A stretch of DNA of 64,000 nt, taken from contig JBEKIJ010000003.1 in assembly GCA_050011815.1 (NCBI GenBank), positions 1 through 64,000 on the forward strand, in the 5' to 3' direction. The translations under genes were made by a program, and so were the position numbers. This document shows positions 33,377 to 42,056 of this stretch, piece after piece (the stretch's first letter is position 1; each line of letters opens with the position of its first letter). This DNA is from Chersky-840 sp050011815 (lineage in GTDB: Bacteria > Actinomycetota > Acidimicrobiia > Acidimicrobiales > UBA8190). The notes beneath the pieces are model-generated. The model worked only from the letters and a program-made list of their open reading frames with translations. It searched no databases and was not told where the DNA came from.

Positions 33377-33407
33377 CCGGCCCGGCCCCGCACCGGGCCC
33401 GGGCCGG
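33377..33407. terminator. GC-rich hairpin between convergent genes
   Basis: CCGGCCCGG (33377-33385) pairs with CCGGGCCGG (33399-33407) across a 13-base loop that can pair further. It lies just after the small membrane protein and ahead of the convergent hydrolase ending at 33422. No T tract. Confidence 0.55.
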
Positions 33408-33421
33408 TGTCGAAGAACCGG

Positions 33422-34360
33422 TCAGCTCCCGAAGACGAAGTCCTCGATGATGGCGGCGAGCTCGAGGGGCGTGTCGCCCTGGAGGCTGTGGCCGCCGTCC
33501 TCGACGTGGACGACCCGGGCCGAGGGGAGCCGTCTCGCCAGCTCCGCCTCGTCCTCGTCGCCCAGCACGGAATCGGCCCGCATGCCCCGGGCCAGCAGGA
33601 GGGGCACCGTGATCGAGGACGCCGCCTCCCACAGCCCGTCGTAGAAGGTGTCGGCCTCGGCCCCGGTCGGGACCGAGTCCCGCGGCGCGGCCTGGGGCCG
33701 GTGGCGGGCCCAGCGCCACACCCAGGTCCCGTCCTCCTGCTGCTCGGCGTTGTGGAGGATCCCCCGGCGCAGCGACGACTCCGACCGGGTGGGATTGAAC
33801 TGCACGGTGAGCTCGAGCAGCTCGTCGAGGCTCGAGAAGCTCTGGGGGCCGTTGATGAAGTCGGTGATGTGTTTGGACCGTTCCCCCTTGAGCCCCGGGA
33901 GGACGTCCACCAGGACCACCCGCCGCACCAGGTCGGGGGCCACCTTGGTCAGGGCGATGGTGGTGAGGCCACCGAGCGACATCCCCACCACCGCCTCGGC
34001 CTCGGGGGCGAGGGTGCCGACGACGACGGCCACGTCCCGGGCGTTGCCGTCGAGGCTCAGGATCCCCTCGGGCCCGGACCCGGGCCCGTCGGAGTGGCCG
34101 TGGCCGGGCAGGTCGACGGCCACCAGGGGACGGCCCAGGGCCATGGCCACGGTGTCCCAGGTGTGGGCGTTCTGGGCGCCCCCGTGCAAGAGCACGAGCT
34201 CGGGCTCGCCGGTCCCCCACACGAGGGCGCTCATCGTGCGGTCGGGCGCCACCTCCACCCCGACGCGCCGCACCTCGGGGGGACCGTCGTAGGCCAGGCC
34301 GTGCTCCTGGGCGTTCTCGTGGAACAACCCGAACTCGTCGTAGTCGATGCGGTCCACCAT
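33422..34360 (-). CDS. Alpha/beta-fold hydrolase
   Basis: 312 residues. Elements in order: ELVLLHGGAQNAHTWDTVAM, AVDLPGHGHSDGP, nucleophile elbow GMSLGG (Ser128), and a late HVEDGGHSLQGDTPLELA with the catalytic His. The Asp of the triad is likely around MRADSVLGDEDE. It is 60 bases after ltp2 on the same strand and may be the last gene of the sterol operon, where it could act as a thioesterase or ring-cleavage hydrolase; that link is positional only. Confidence 0.88.
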   Translation of the reverse strand: MVDRIDYDEFGLFHENAQEHGLAYDGPPEVRRVGVEVAPDRTMSALVWGTGEPELVLLHGGAQNAHTWDTVAMALGRPLVAVDLPGHGHSDGPGSGPEGILSLDGNARDVAVVVGTLAPEAEAVVGMSLGGLTTIALTKVAPDLVRRVVLVDVLPGLKGERSKHITDFINGPQSFSSLDELLELTVQFNPTRSESSLRRGILHNAEQQEDGTWVWRWARHRPQAAPRDSVPTGAEADTFYDGLWEAASSITVPLLLARGMRADSVLGDEDEAELARRLPSARVVHVEDGGHSLQGDTPLELAAIIEDFVFGS

Positions 34361-34420
34361 CTCCCCAGCATGGCCCAGAACACGAGGGGCGCCCGTGTCG
34401 TTGCTCAGCCGGCGGTTTGG

Positions 34421-35620
34421 TCAGCGGCGGTCGACGCCGAGGACGAGGCCGCTGGTAGGGACGCCGGTGCCGGCGGTGACCACCACGTGCTCGGTCCCCT
34501 CGACCTGGTTGACCGCACTGCCCCGGACCTGGCGGACGCCCTCGGCGATGCCGTTCATCCCGTGGATGTAGGCCTCGCCCAACTGGCCGCCGTGGGTGTT
34601 GGTGGGCAGCTTGCCGCCGGGGCCGATGTGGCCGTCGCGCAGGAACTCCTTGGCCTCGCCCCAGTCGCAGAAGCCGAGCTCCTCGAGCTGGAAGAGAACG
34701 AAGGGGGTGAAGTGGTCGTAGAGGACCGCACACTGCATGTCCTGGGGCCCGAGCCCCGAGGTCTCCCACAGTTGGCGGGCCACCACGCCCATCTCGGGAA
34801 GACGGGTCATGTCGTCGCGGTAGTAGGAGGTCATCATGTCCTGCTGGGCCCCCGAGCCCTGGGCCGCGGCCTGGATCACCGCCGGTGGCCTGGCACCGTC
34901 ACGGGCGCGCTCGAGGCTGGTGACGACGATGGCCTGGCCGCCGTCGGACTCCTGACAGCAGTCGAGCAGGCGCAGGGGCTCCACGATCCAGCGCGACGCC
35001 TGGTGGTCCTCCAAGGTGATGGGCTTGCCGTAGAACCAGGCGGCGGGGTTGGTCGCCGCGAAGGCGCGGTCGGCCACCGCCACCCGGCCGAAGTCCTCGG
35101 TGGTGGCCCCCGCGGCGTGCAGGTAACGCTGGGCGAACATGGCCACCCACGAGGCCGGGGTGAGCAGCCCCTGGGGCGCGTACCAGGAGAAGTGGGCGTT
35201 CTCGGCGTTGGCGATCGGGGCGCGGCCCTGGACGCCGGTACCGAAGCGGTGTCCCGAGCGCTCGTTGAAGGCCCGGTAGCAGACCACCACATCGGCCACC
35301 CCGGTGGCCACGGCCATGGCGGCCTGGTGCACGGTGGCGCAGGCCGCTCCCCCGCCGTAGTGGATGCGGCTGAAGAAGGTGAGGTCTCCCATGCCGAGGG
35401 TACGGGCCACCTCGATCTCGGGGTTGGTGTCGGCCGCGAAGGTGACGAGGCCGTCGACCTCGGTCGGCGCGATGCCGGCGTCGTCGAGGGCGCTGCGGAC
35501 GGCCTCGGTGGCCAGGTGCAGTTCGCTGCGGCCCGATTCCTTGGAGAATTCCGTGGCGCCGATCCCGGCGATGGCGGTGGTGCCCGCGAAGGTGTGGTGA
35601 CGGGGGGACCTGGCGCTCAT
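34421..35620 (-). CDS. ltp2: Ltp2-like aldolase/thiolase-fold protein of sterol side-chain removal
   Basis: 399 residues from the ATG at 35620 (a GTG at 35653 is in frame but less likely). Very close to M. tuberculosis Ltp2 (Rv3540c) as remembered: GATEFSKESGRSELHLA, FSRIHYGGGAACATVHQAAM, VVVCYRAFNERSG, NPAAWFYGKPITLEDHQASR, LDCCQESDGGQAIVVTSL and THGGQLGEAYIHGMNGIAEG. Ltp2 works with ChsH2 to release propionyl-CoA from the C22 side chain by a retro-aldol step. It is the fifth gene of the minus-strand row. Confidence 0.93.
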   Translation of the reverse strand: MSARSPRHHTFAGTTAIAGIGATEFSKESGRSELHLATEAVRSALDDAGIAPTEVDGLVTFAADTNPEIEVARTLGMGDLTFFSRIHYGGGAACATVHQAAMAVATGVADVVVCYRAFNERSGHRFGTGVQGRAPIANAENAHFSWYAPQGLLTPASWVAMFAQRYLHAAGATTEDFGRVAVADRAFAATNPAAWFYGKPITLEDHQASRWIVEPLRLLDCCQESDGGQAIVVTSLERARDGARPPAVIQAAAQGSGAQQDMMTSYYRDDMTRLPEMGVVARQLWETSGLGPQDMQCAVLYDHFTPFVLFQLEELGFCDWGEAKEFLRDGHIGPGGKLPTNTHGGQLGEAYIHGMNGIAEGVRQVRGSAVNQVEGTEHVVVTAGTGVPTSGLVLGVDRR

Positions 35621-35630
35621 GAGCCCGGCC

Positions 35631-36095
35631 TCATGAGGTGCCCGCACCGTCACGGGGCAGCGAAAGACGGACCGTCCCGGTCACGTGGTCGCCGCGGCTG
35701 TTGGCGCCCCGCACCCCCACCTCCACCACGCCCCGGCCGTCGTCGCGCCCGGCGGGGACCTCGGCCGCGGTCACCGCACCGGTGATCGTCATGGTGTCGC
35801 CGGGATAGTTGGGGGCGCCCAGGCGGATGGAGACCGACTCGATGCGGGCCCCGGGCCCGGCCCAGTCGGTGACGTAGCGGCCCACGAAGCCGTTGGTGGT
35901 GAGGATGTTCATGAAGATGTCGGGCGAGCCGCGCTCGACCGCCAGGCCCGGGTCGTGGTGGACGTCCTGGTAGTCGCGCGAGGCGATGGCCGTGGCCACG
36001 ATGAGAGTCCGGTCGAGGGGGATGACGAGCTCGGGGAGCGTGTCGCCCACCGCCACCTCCTCGAAACGCCGCGTGGCGGCGCGCAGCGCGCTCAC
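35631..36095 (-). CDS. chsH1: ChsH1-like MaoC-type enoyl-CoA hydratase subunit
   Basis: 154 residues from a GTG. Single hotdog MaoC domain with the catalytic motif SRDYQDVHHDPGLA (Asp41, His46) and NILTTNGFVGRYVTDWAGP. M. tuberculosis ChsH1 (Rv3541c) has the same ATRDYQDVHHD element. It pairs with ChsH2 to hydrate the 17-side-chain enoyl-CoA. It overlaps the upstream fadE28-like gene by GTGA, and ltp2 follows ten bases after its stop. All parts are consistent with translational coupling. Confidence 0.9.
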   Translation of the reverse strand: MSALRAATRRFEEVAVGDTLPELVIPLDRTLIVATAIASRDYQDVHHDPGLAVERGSPDIFMNILTTNGFVGRYVTDWAGPGARIESVSIRLGAPNYPGDTMTITGAVTAAEVPAGRDDGRGVVEVGVRGANSRGDHVTGTVRLSLPRDGAGTS

Positions 36096-37258
36096 GGTCC
36101 CTCCACCCCGGCCGGCGCGGGGACACCCCTGCGCAGGCGCGTGGCCAGCAGCGCGCCCAGGCGGGCCAGCTCGGCGCTCGGGCCCTGGAGCATGAGCTCG
36201 ATCTGCTTGCCCCAGAGGAAGTAGCGGTGGATGGGGTAGGAGATGTCCGCGCCCAGGCCGCCGTGGAGGTGCTGGGTGGCGTGGACGACGCGTTGGCCCG
36301 CTTCCGACGCCCACCAGTGGGCCACGGCCACCGACTCGGTGGCCGGGAGGCCTTCGTCGATGCGCCACGCCGCCTGCCAGGTGGTGACCCGGATGGCCTC
36401 GGTGTCGATGTAGGCGTCGGCGGCGCGCAGCATGGTGCCCTGGAACGACGACAGGGGGCGACCGAACTGGTGGCGTTGGTTGAGGTAGGCGGCGGTGCGC
36501 CGCACCGCCTCCTCGGTCACCCCCAGCTGGATGGCGCACAACCCGGTGCGGGCCCGGTCGAGCATCCACGTGACCGCCACGGCGCCGTCGTCGAGGCCGG
36601 CCAGGACGTCGCCGGGCGCCACCGGGGCGCCGTCGAGATGGACGTGGGGATGGACCTGGTGGTCGGTGGTCGTCGTGCGTTCGATGGTCGCGCCCGGGCC
36701 GGTCGGGTCGACGATGGCCACGATGGTCTCGCCGCGCCTCCCGTCGACGGTGGCGGGGACGAGCACGCGGGCGGCCAGATGGGCCTGGGGGACGGCGAAG
36801 GCGGTCCCGTGCAGGCGCCAGCCGTCGCCGTCTCGCGCCGCGCGCACCGAGGGGTAGTTGTGCGCGCTGGCGGCCACCTCGGTCAGCGCCGCGGACAACC
36901 GGACCTCGCCGGCGGCGACCGGGGGGAGCCAGCGGGCTTGCTGCTCGGCGGTGCCGAACCGGGCGATGGGCAGCGCGCCGAGGACCACCGTGGCCCACAG
37001 GGGGACCGGCGCCACCGCCCGACCCTGCTGCTCGAGGACCAGGCACAGCTCGGTGAGGCCGAGACCCGAACCGCCGTGGGCCTCGGGCACGGCCAGGCCG
37101 AGGAGGTTCGCCTTGGCCAGCTCCGACCACAGGGCGGCGTCGAAGCGGTCTTCGCTGTTCTCGATCTCCGCCAGCCGGCCGGTGTCGGCCATGCCTTGGA
37201 AGATGGCCGAGGCGGCTTCGGACACCGCCGCCTGCTCCTCGGTGAAGTCGAAGTCCAT
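36092..37258 (-). CDS. fadE28: FadE28-like (ChsE1) acyl-CoA dehydrogenase subunit
   Basis: 388 residues with the shape of the ChsE1-type subunit: MDFDFTEEQAAVSEAASAIF, PEAHGGSGLGLTELCLVLEQ, then LNQRHQFGRPLSSFQGTMLR and HLHGGLGADISYPIHRYFLW near the end. These subunits keep the ACAD fold but lack some catalytic residues and form alpha2beta2 heterotetramers with a FadE29-type partner, encoded two genes upstream here. The pair oxidises the C22-CoA steroid. ATG shares its A with the stop of chsH2 (TGATG). Confidence 0.88.
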   Translation of the reverse strand: MDFDFTEEQAAVSEAASAIFQGMADTGRLAEIENSEDRFDAALWSELAKANLLGLAVPEAHGGSGLGLTELCLVLEQQGRAVAPVPLWATVVLGALPIARFGTAEQQARWLPPVAAGEVRLSAALTEVAASAHNYPSVRAARDGDGWRLHGTAFAVPQAHLAARVLVPATVDGRRGETIVAIVDPTGPGATIERTTTTDHQVHPHVHLDGAPVAPGDVLAGLDDGAVAVTWMLDRARTGLCAIQLGVTEEAVRRTAAYLNQRHQFGRPLSSFQGTMLRAADAYIDTEAIRVTTWQAAWRIDEGLPATESVAVAHWWASEAGQRVVHATQHLHGGLGADISYPIHRYFLWGKQIELMLQGPSAELARLGALLATRLRRGVPAPAGVEGP

Positions 37259-38268
37259 CAGGCCGCCTTCCCGGGGGAGAGGGGTCGGAACATGGGAATG
37301 GTGAGCTCGTCGTCGACCGCCACCATCTCGGCCACCACCGGCATGCCGATGCGGATGTCGGCGGGGTCGACGCCGATGAGGTCGCCCACGAGGCGGGTTC
37401 CTTCCTCGAGCTCGACCACGGCGATGGGAAGGGGGTAGTCGAAGCCGGGGATCTGGGGATGGTGCATGACGACGAAGCTGTACACCGTGCCGCGCCCCGA
37501 GGAGGTGACGGTGTCCCAGTCGAAGGATCCGCACGACGCGCAGGCCGGGCGGGGCGGGTGTCGGAGGAGGCCGCAGGCGCCACAGCGCTGGATGAGCAAC
37601 GTGCCCTGCTTGGCCCCCTCGAAGAAGAAGGCGATGTCCTGGGTGAGGGCGGGACGGGGACGAAGCGGGGCGTCGACCGCTGGCTTGTGCACCTGGGGGC
37701 GGAAGCGCAGGATGCGGAACCGCATGGTGGCCACGCGTTCGCCGTGCTGGTCGGTGAACTCGAGGCGGGTGGTGACGAAGTGGCCGTCACCCAGCCCGGT
37801 GTGCTTCTCGGGGGACACCGAGTCGATGACCGAGGACACCGTGAGCCGGTCCCCGAGCACGATGGGACGGGTGTACTCCTGATCGCAGTTCGTGGCCACC
37901 ACCGACGTGAACCCCGCCGCGTTGAAGACGTCGAAGAGCTGTTCCTGGGCCGAGGTCTCACCCGACTCGTCGCGGGGGGCCTTCCACTCGCCCCCCTTCT
38001 GCGAGAGGTAGCCGCGCATGACCCAGGCCTGGAGCATGGTGGGCGGCGCCACCACGCCCGGGAAGCCGTTGGCGCGCGCCGCCTTCTCGTCGACGTAGAC
38101 GGGGTTCTCGTCGCCCATGGCGTCGATCCAGTGCCGGATCATGGCCTGGTTGACCTCGTCCCGGGCCTCCATGGGGGGTCCGCTGGGCTTGCCCTCGAAG
38201 CTGCGCAGCTGGGCCAGGAAGGCGTCGCCGTCCTCGGGGCGCGACGCGTCGGGTGCCACCGGGCTCAC
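37258..38268 (-). CDS. chsH2: ChsH2-like MaoC/DUF35 bifunctional subunit
   Basis: 336 residues from a GTG that overlaps the fadE29 stop by GTGA. N-terminal MaoC-like hotdog (about 35-190: NQAMIRHWIDAMGDENPVYV, then EYTRPIVLGDRLTVSSVI). C-terminal DUF35 OB-fold with a zinc ribbon (Cys229, 232, 243, 246) and FVVMHHPQIPGFDYPLPIAV. This is the exact domain plan of M. tuberculosis ChsH2 (Rv3542c), whose hotdog joins ChsH1 for hydration and whose DUF35 part docks Ltp2. The frame is open further upstream, but the overlap start gives the best fit. Confidence 0.93.
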   Translation of the reverse strand: MSPVAPDASRPEDGDAFLAQLRSFEGKPSGPPMEARDEVNQAMIRHWIDAMGDENPVYVDEKAARANGFPGVVAPPTMLQAWVMRGYLSQKGGEWKAPRDESGETSAQEQLFDVFNAAGFTSVVATNCDQEYTRPIVLGDRLTVSSVIDSVSPEKHTGLGDGHFVTTRLEFTDQHGERVATMRFRILRFRPQVHKPAVDAPLRPRPALTQDIAFFFEGAKQGTLLIQRCGACGLLRHPPRPACASCGSFDWDTVTSSGRGTVYSFVVMHHPQIPGFDYPLPIAVVELEEGTRLVGDLIGVDPADIRIGMPVVAEMVAVDDELTIPMFRPLSPGKAA

Positions 38269-39443
38269 CGCGCCGCCCGGGTCATGCCCAGGCCGGCCAT
38301 GGCCACGATCTCGCGCTGGATCTCGTTGACACCCCCGCCGAAGGTGTTGATCTGGGCGTGGCGGGCGGTGCGCTCGAGCCGGCCCGCCAGCACCGCACCG
38401 GGCGAGTCCGGCGAGAGGTAGCCCGCGGCGCCGACGATGCCGAGCAGGCGCCGGTAGATGTCGATGCTGCGCTCCACCCCGAACACCTTGACCATGGACG
38501 AGTCCGCCGGGCTCATGGTCTCGTTCGACACGGCGGTGGCCATGCGCCAATTGAGGAGGTACATGGCTTCGAGCTCGGCCCGGCACCGGGCCAGGTCCGA
38601 CTGGACCCATCCCAGATCGAGCACCGTGGGGCCGTCGGGGGTGGTCGTGGCCGCCGCCCACGTCGCCACCTCCTCGTAAAGCTGGGAGGCGAACCCGCTC
38701 CACGCCGCCAGGCCCACGCGCTCGTGGTTGAGCTGGGTGGTGATCATGCGCCAGCCCTCGTTCTCGGCTCCCACCAGTGCGCTGACCGGGACGCGGACGT
38801 CGGAGTAGTAGGTGGCCGTGGTCCGGGCGCCGGCCACGGTCACGATGGGGCTCCAGGAGAACCCGGGCGAGTCGGTGGGCATGGCCAGGATCGAGATGCC
38901 CTTGTGCTTGGGCCCGTCGGGATTGGTGCGCACGGCCAGCCAGACGTAGTCGGCCATATCGGCGCCGCTGGTGAAGACCTTGGCGCCGTTCACGACGTAC
39001 TCGTCGCCGTCGCGCACGGCCCGGGTCTGGAGCGAGGCGAGGTCGGTGCCCGCTTCGGGCTCGGTGTAGCCGATGGCGAAGTTGACCTCGCCGGCCAGGA
39101 TGGCGGGGAGGAAGTACGACTTCTGCTCGTCGGTGCCGAACCGCATGATCGTCGGGCCCACGGTGTTCACGGTCACGAAGGGGAACGGCGCGCTGGCCCG
39201 GCGGGTCTCGTCGAAGAAGATGAATTGGTCGGTGGCGGGGCGACCCTGGCCGCCGTACTCCTTGGGCCACCCGATGCCGAGCCAGCCGTCCTTGCCGATG
39301 CGGCCGACGACCTCGCGCCACAACTCGCCGCCCTCGCCGACCTCGCCGATGCCCCGGCGCACGTCGTCGGTGAGCAACTCGGCGTAGTACTCGCGCAGTT
39401 CCTGGCGCAGGGCCAGCTGCTCGGGGGATTCTTCAAGGAACAT
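38265..39443 (-). CDS. fadE29: FadE29-like (ChsE2) acyl-CoA dehydrogenase subunit
   Basis: 392 residues. Typical ACAD blocks: LGIGWPKEYGGQGR, INFAIGYTEPEAGTDLASLQ-like run, VVNGAKVFTSGADMADYVWL, PKHKGISILAMPTDSPGFSW and NTFGGGVNEIQREIVAMAGLG. It matches M. tuberculosis FadE29 (Rv3543c) block by block from memory. It is first in the row of five minus-strand genes and the closest to the control region with two KstR-type palindromes. The start has AGGA ten bases upstream. Confidence 0.9.
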   Translation of the reverse strand: MFLEESPEQLALRQELREYYAELLTDDVRRGIGEVGEGGELWREVVGRIGKDGWLGIGWPKEYGGQGRPATDQFIFFDETRRASAPFPFVTVNTVGPTIMRFGTDEQKSYFLPAILAGEVNFAIGYTEPEAGTDLASLQTRAVRDGDEYVVNGAKVFTSGADMADYVWLAVRTNPDGPKHKGISILAMPTDSPGFSWSPIVTVAGARTTATYYSDVRVPVSALVGAENEGWRMITTQLNHERVGLAAWSGFASQLYEEVATWAAATTTPDGPTVLDLGWVQSDLARCRAELEAMYLLNWRMATAVSNETMSPADSSMVKVFGVERSIDIYRRLLGIVGAAGYLSPDSPGAVLAGRLERTARHAQINTFGGGVNEIQREIVAMAGLGMTRAAR

Positions 39444-39526
39444 GGCGCCGTCCTACCACCGGTCCGAGCCGGATCATCCGGTCCCGGCCATCGCTGTCAC
39501 ACGTCACACGTCTTGGGACTCGCTGC

Positions 39527-39540
39527 TATAACCCGTTCTA
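39527..39540. promoter_or_regulatory. KstR-type palindrome upstream of the sterol operon (exact match)
   Basis: TATAACCCGTTCTA fits TnnAACnnGTTnnA at all fixed positions and is followed by GTTTGG as in the fadD19 site. It lies on the fadE29 side of the divergent region. Confidence 0.65.
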
Positions 39541-39680
39541 GTTTGGCACGGTACCAGCCGCACGTGCGGGCGCAACAATCGCGCCAGGCCGATGGGGCCG
39601 AGCGCCGGAAGCGGCGATCGGTCCTCTCCCCGAGACCGGTCGACCTGTTGGCCCGCCCCGGGGCGGCGGCGTATCATCAC

Positions 39681-39694
39681 TGGAACACGTTCTG
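39681..39694. promoter_or_regulatory. KstR-type palindrome upstream of the CYP125-like gene (one mismatch)
   Basis: TGGAACACGTTCTG fits TnnAACnnGTTnnA except for the last base (G instead of A). It lies about 100 bases before the P450 start. Confidence 0.5.
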
Positions 39695-39794
39695 AAAACG
39701 CGGCCGGCCCCTTCGGCGGGTGGGGCCCGACGGCGACGGCGGCCCGCGCCCTGCGGGTCGGGAACGCCACGACTCATCCCACGGAGGACCGGCC

Positions 39795-41027
39795 ATGGAG
39801 CTCAGCGAGATCGACCTCATCGACTCGAGGAATTTCGTCTCGGGCGTCCCCCATGCCTGGTTCGCCGAGCTCCGGCGCCAGGCCCCGGTGTACTGGCACG
39901 AGGAGCCCGAGGGCCCCGGCTTCTGGGCGGTGACGAAGTACGACGACTGTGTGGCGGTGAACCGCGACTACGAGCACTTCTCCTCGGCCAAGCGGGCCAC
40001 GTTGCTGTGGGAGATGCCCGAGGAGCAGCTCGAGCAGCAACGGCTGATGATGCTCAACATGGACCCGCCGCTGCACACCCGGTACCGGCGTCTGGTGAAC
40101 AAGGGCTTCACCCCGCGCATGGTGAACGCTCTCGGGGAGAAGATCCACAAGACCGCCGACGACATCATCGACGCCGTCATCGAGAAGGGCCAGGCCGACT
40201 TCGTCACCGACATCTCGGCTGAGCTGCCGCTGCAGGTGATCGCCGATCTCCTCGGCGTGCCCCAGGCCGACCGCCACAACATGTTCGACTGGTCCAACCG
40301 GATGATCGGGCAGGAGGACCCCGAGTTCCAGACCACCGTCGACGGGGAGAACTACGCCGGCGAGGCCGCCATCGAGCTCTTCACCTACGCGGCGGAGCTC
40401 TTCGCCCAGAAGAAGGCCGACCCCGCCGACGACCTCATGAGCGTGCTCGTCAACGTCGAGGTGGACGGGGACCAGCTCTCGGAGCTCGAGCTCGAGCTGT
40501 TCTTCCTGCTCCTCACGGTGGCCGGCAACGAGACGACGCGGAACCTGATCTCGGGGGCGATGCACGCCTTCTTCGAGAACCCCGACCAGTGGCAGCGCCT
40601 GATCGCCGACCGGTCACTGTTGCCGAGCGCCACCGACGAGATGCTGCGCTACGTCACACCCGTCATGAATTTCCGTCGCCAGACCACGGGCCCGGTGGAG
40701 ATCCGGGGCCAGCGCATCGAAGAGGACCAGAAGGTCGTCTTCTTCCACATCTCGGCCAACCGTGACGAGGACATCTTCGAGAACCCCGACGTCTTCGACA
40801 TCGGCCGGTCCCCCAACCCCCACATGGCCTTCGGCGGCGGCGGGCCCCACTTCTGCCTGGGAACGAACCTGGCCCGCATGGAGATCCGGGTCATGTTCCA
40901 GCACCTCCTCGACCGGATGCCCGACATGCGCCTCGACGGGGAGGCCCAGCGACTCCAGTCGGCCTTCATCAACGGCGTGAAGCACCTCCCGATCGCGTTC
41001 AGCCCGGGCGCACCGGTCGGGCGCTGA
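39795..41027 (+). CDS. cyp125: CYP125-like cytochrome P450
   Basis: 410 residues. P450 features: MMLNMDPPLHTRYRRLVNKG, I-helix AGNETTR (243-249), ExxR (Glu282, Arg285), and the heme loop FGGGGPHFCLG with Cys354. The blocks and length fit the CYP125/CYP124/CYP142 group; CYP125 oxidises the terminal methyl of the cholesterol side chain to the acid. Divergent from the igr-like operon, as opposed to M. tuberculosis where it heads the same operon. Start ATG at 39795 with GGAGGACC upstream. Assignment to CYP125 over CYP142 is likely but not proven. Confidence 0.85.
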   Translation: MELSEIDLIDSRNFVSGVPHAWFAELRRQAPVYWHEEPEGPGFWAVTKYDDCVAVNRDYEHFSSAKRATLLWEMPEEQLEQQRLMMLNMDPPLHTRYRRLVNKGFTPRMVNALGEKIHKTADDIIDAVIEKGQADFVTDISAELPLQVIADLLGVPQADRHNMFDWSNRMIGQEDPEFQTTVDGENYAGEAAIELFTYAAELFAQKKADPADDLMSVLVNVEVDGDQLSELELELFFLLLTVAGNETTRNLISGAMHAFFENPDQWQRLIADRSLLPSATDEMLRYVTPVMNFRRQTTGPVEIRGQRIEEDQKVVFFHISANRDEDIFENPDVFDIGRSPNPHMAFGGGGPHFCLGTNLARMEIRVMFQHLLDRMPDMRLDGEAQRLQSAFINGVKHLPIAFSPGAPVGR

Positions 41028-41075
41028 CGAGCGGGTCGCCGGCAACGACGGGCGACCCGGGGAGAAGGTGGTTTC

Positions 41076-41984
41076 GTGCGATTTCATCAAGCGGTGACGT
41101 TCCTGCCGACCTTGCACACCCTCGAGGTGGCCAAGGCCGCCGACGAGCAGGGATATGACGGCATCTACGTCTCGGACCACATGTTCTTCCCCCGGGAGCG
41201 CCAGTCCCGCTACACCTACTCGACCCGGGAGGACGGTGCTCCGGGTTTCGGGGACCACTGGGACCCCGACACCCACTGGCCCGACGCGTGGTGCCTCATC
41301 TCCGCCATGGCGGCGGTGACCGAGCACATCGAGTTCACCACGGGGGTCTACATCGCCCCCGCCCGGGACCTCATCACGGTGGCGAAGCAGGTGGGGACGG
41401 CCGCGGCGCTGTCGTCGGGTCGGGTGGCCCTGGGCGTCGGGGTGGGGTGGTGCGAAGAGGAGTTCGTGGCCACCGGACAGGACTTCCACACCCGGGGCAA
41501 ACGGCTCGACGACATGATCCCCGCCCTGCGGGCCCTGTGGGCGGGGGGGTGGGTGGAGTACCACGGCCCGCACTACGACGTGCCCGCCATGCGCATGGAG
41601 CCGTCGCCGCCGCGCCCCATCCCCATCATCGGCGGGGGCCACTCGGCGCCCGCCCTGCGCCGGGCCGCGACGTTGTGCGACGGGTGGGTGGCGGCGGGTG
41701 CCTACAAACCCGACCAGGCGCGGCAGTACCTCGGCGCGCTGGCGCAGGAGCGCCGTAAGGCCGGGCGCGAGAACGAGCCGTTCTCGATCTACCTGTCGTT
41801 GTGGGCCCGGCCCGAGGCCGACCTGTACCGGAGCTTCGAGGAGGAGTTCGGCGTGACCGACACGTTGTGCGCCCCGGCCATGATGGCCGAGGTCGACGCG
41901 TCGGACCCTCCCGAGGTGCAGCTCCAGGCCCGTCTCGACGCCTCGGCCCGGTTCGCCGACGAGATCATGGCGAAGCTGCGATGA
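41076..41984 (+). CDS. LLM-class (probably F420-dependent) oxidoreductase
   Basis: 302 residues from a GTG after GGGGAGAAGG. Luciferase-like TIM barrel: VTFLPTLHTLEVAKAADEQG, YDGIYVSDHMFFP, TTGVYIAPARDLITVAKQVG, SGRVALGVGVGWCEEEF and the PIIGGGHSAPALRRAA region. The GVGVGWCEEEF block is common in F420-dependent members. It lies 48 bases after the P450 on the same strand, so it probably belongs to the sterol regulon unit. Substrate unknown. Confidence 0.82.
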   Translation: MRFHQAVTFLPTLHTLEVAKAADEQGYDGIYVSDHMFFPRERQSRYTYSTREDGAPGFGDHWDPDTHWPDAWCLISAMAAVTEHIEFTTGVYIAPARDLITVAKQVGTAAALSSGRVALGVGVGWCEEEFVATGQDFHTRGKRLDDMIPALRALWAGGWVEYHGPHYDVPAMRMEPSPPRPIPIIGGGHSAPALRRAATLCDGWVAAGAYKPDQARQYLGALAQERRKAGRENEPFSIYLSLWARPEADLYRSFEEEFGVTDTLCAPAMMAEVDASDPPEVQLQARLDASARFADEIMAKLR

Positions 41985-42056
41985 AACACCACGACCGATG
42001 ATGGTGCGCCCCACGGTGCGCAGGCGACACCGAGACGGCGCCGACAGGAGGGCCCC

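Larger units (their letters stand above)
39444..39794. promoter_or_regulatory. Divergent control region of the sterol operon and the CYP125-like gene
   Basis: 351 bases with no gene. It contains two KstR-type palindromes (39527 and 39681) and otherwise GC-rich sequence without other clear features. The first site is 83 bases from the fadE29 start; the second is 100 bases from the cyp125 start. A two-site arrangement suggests each promoter has its own operator. Confidence 0.7.
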
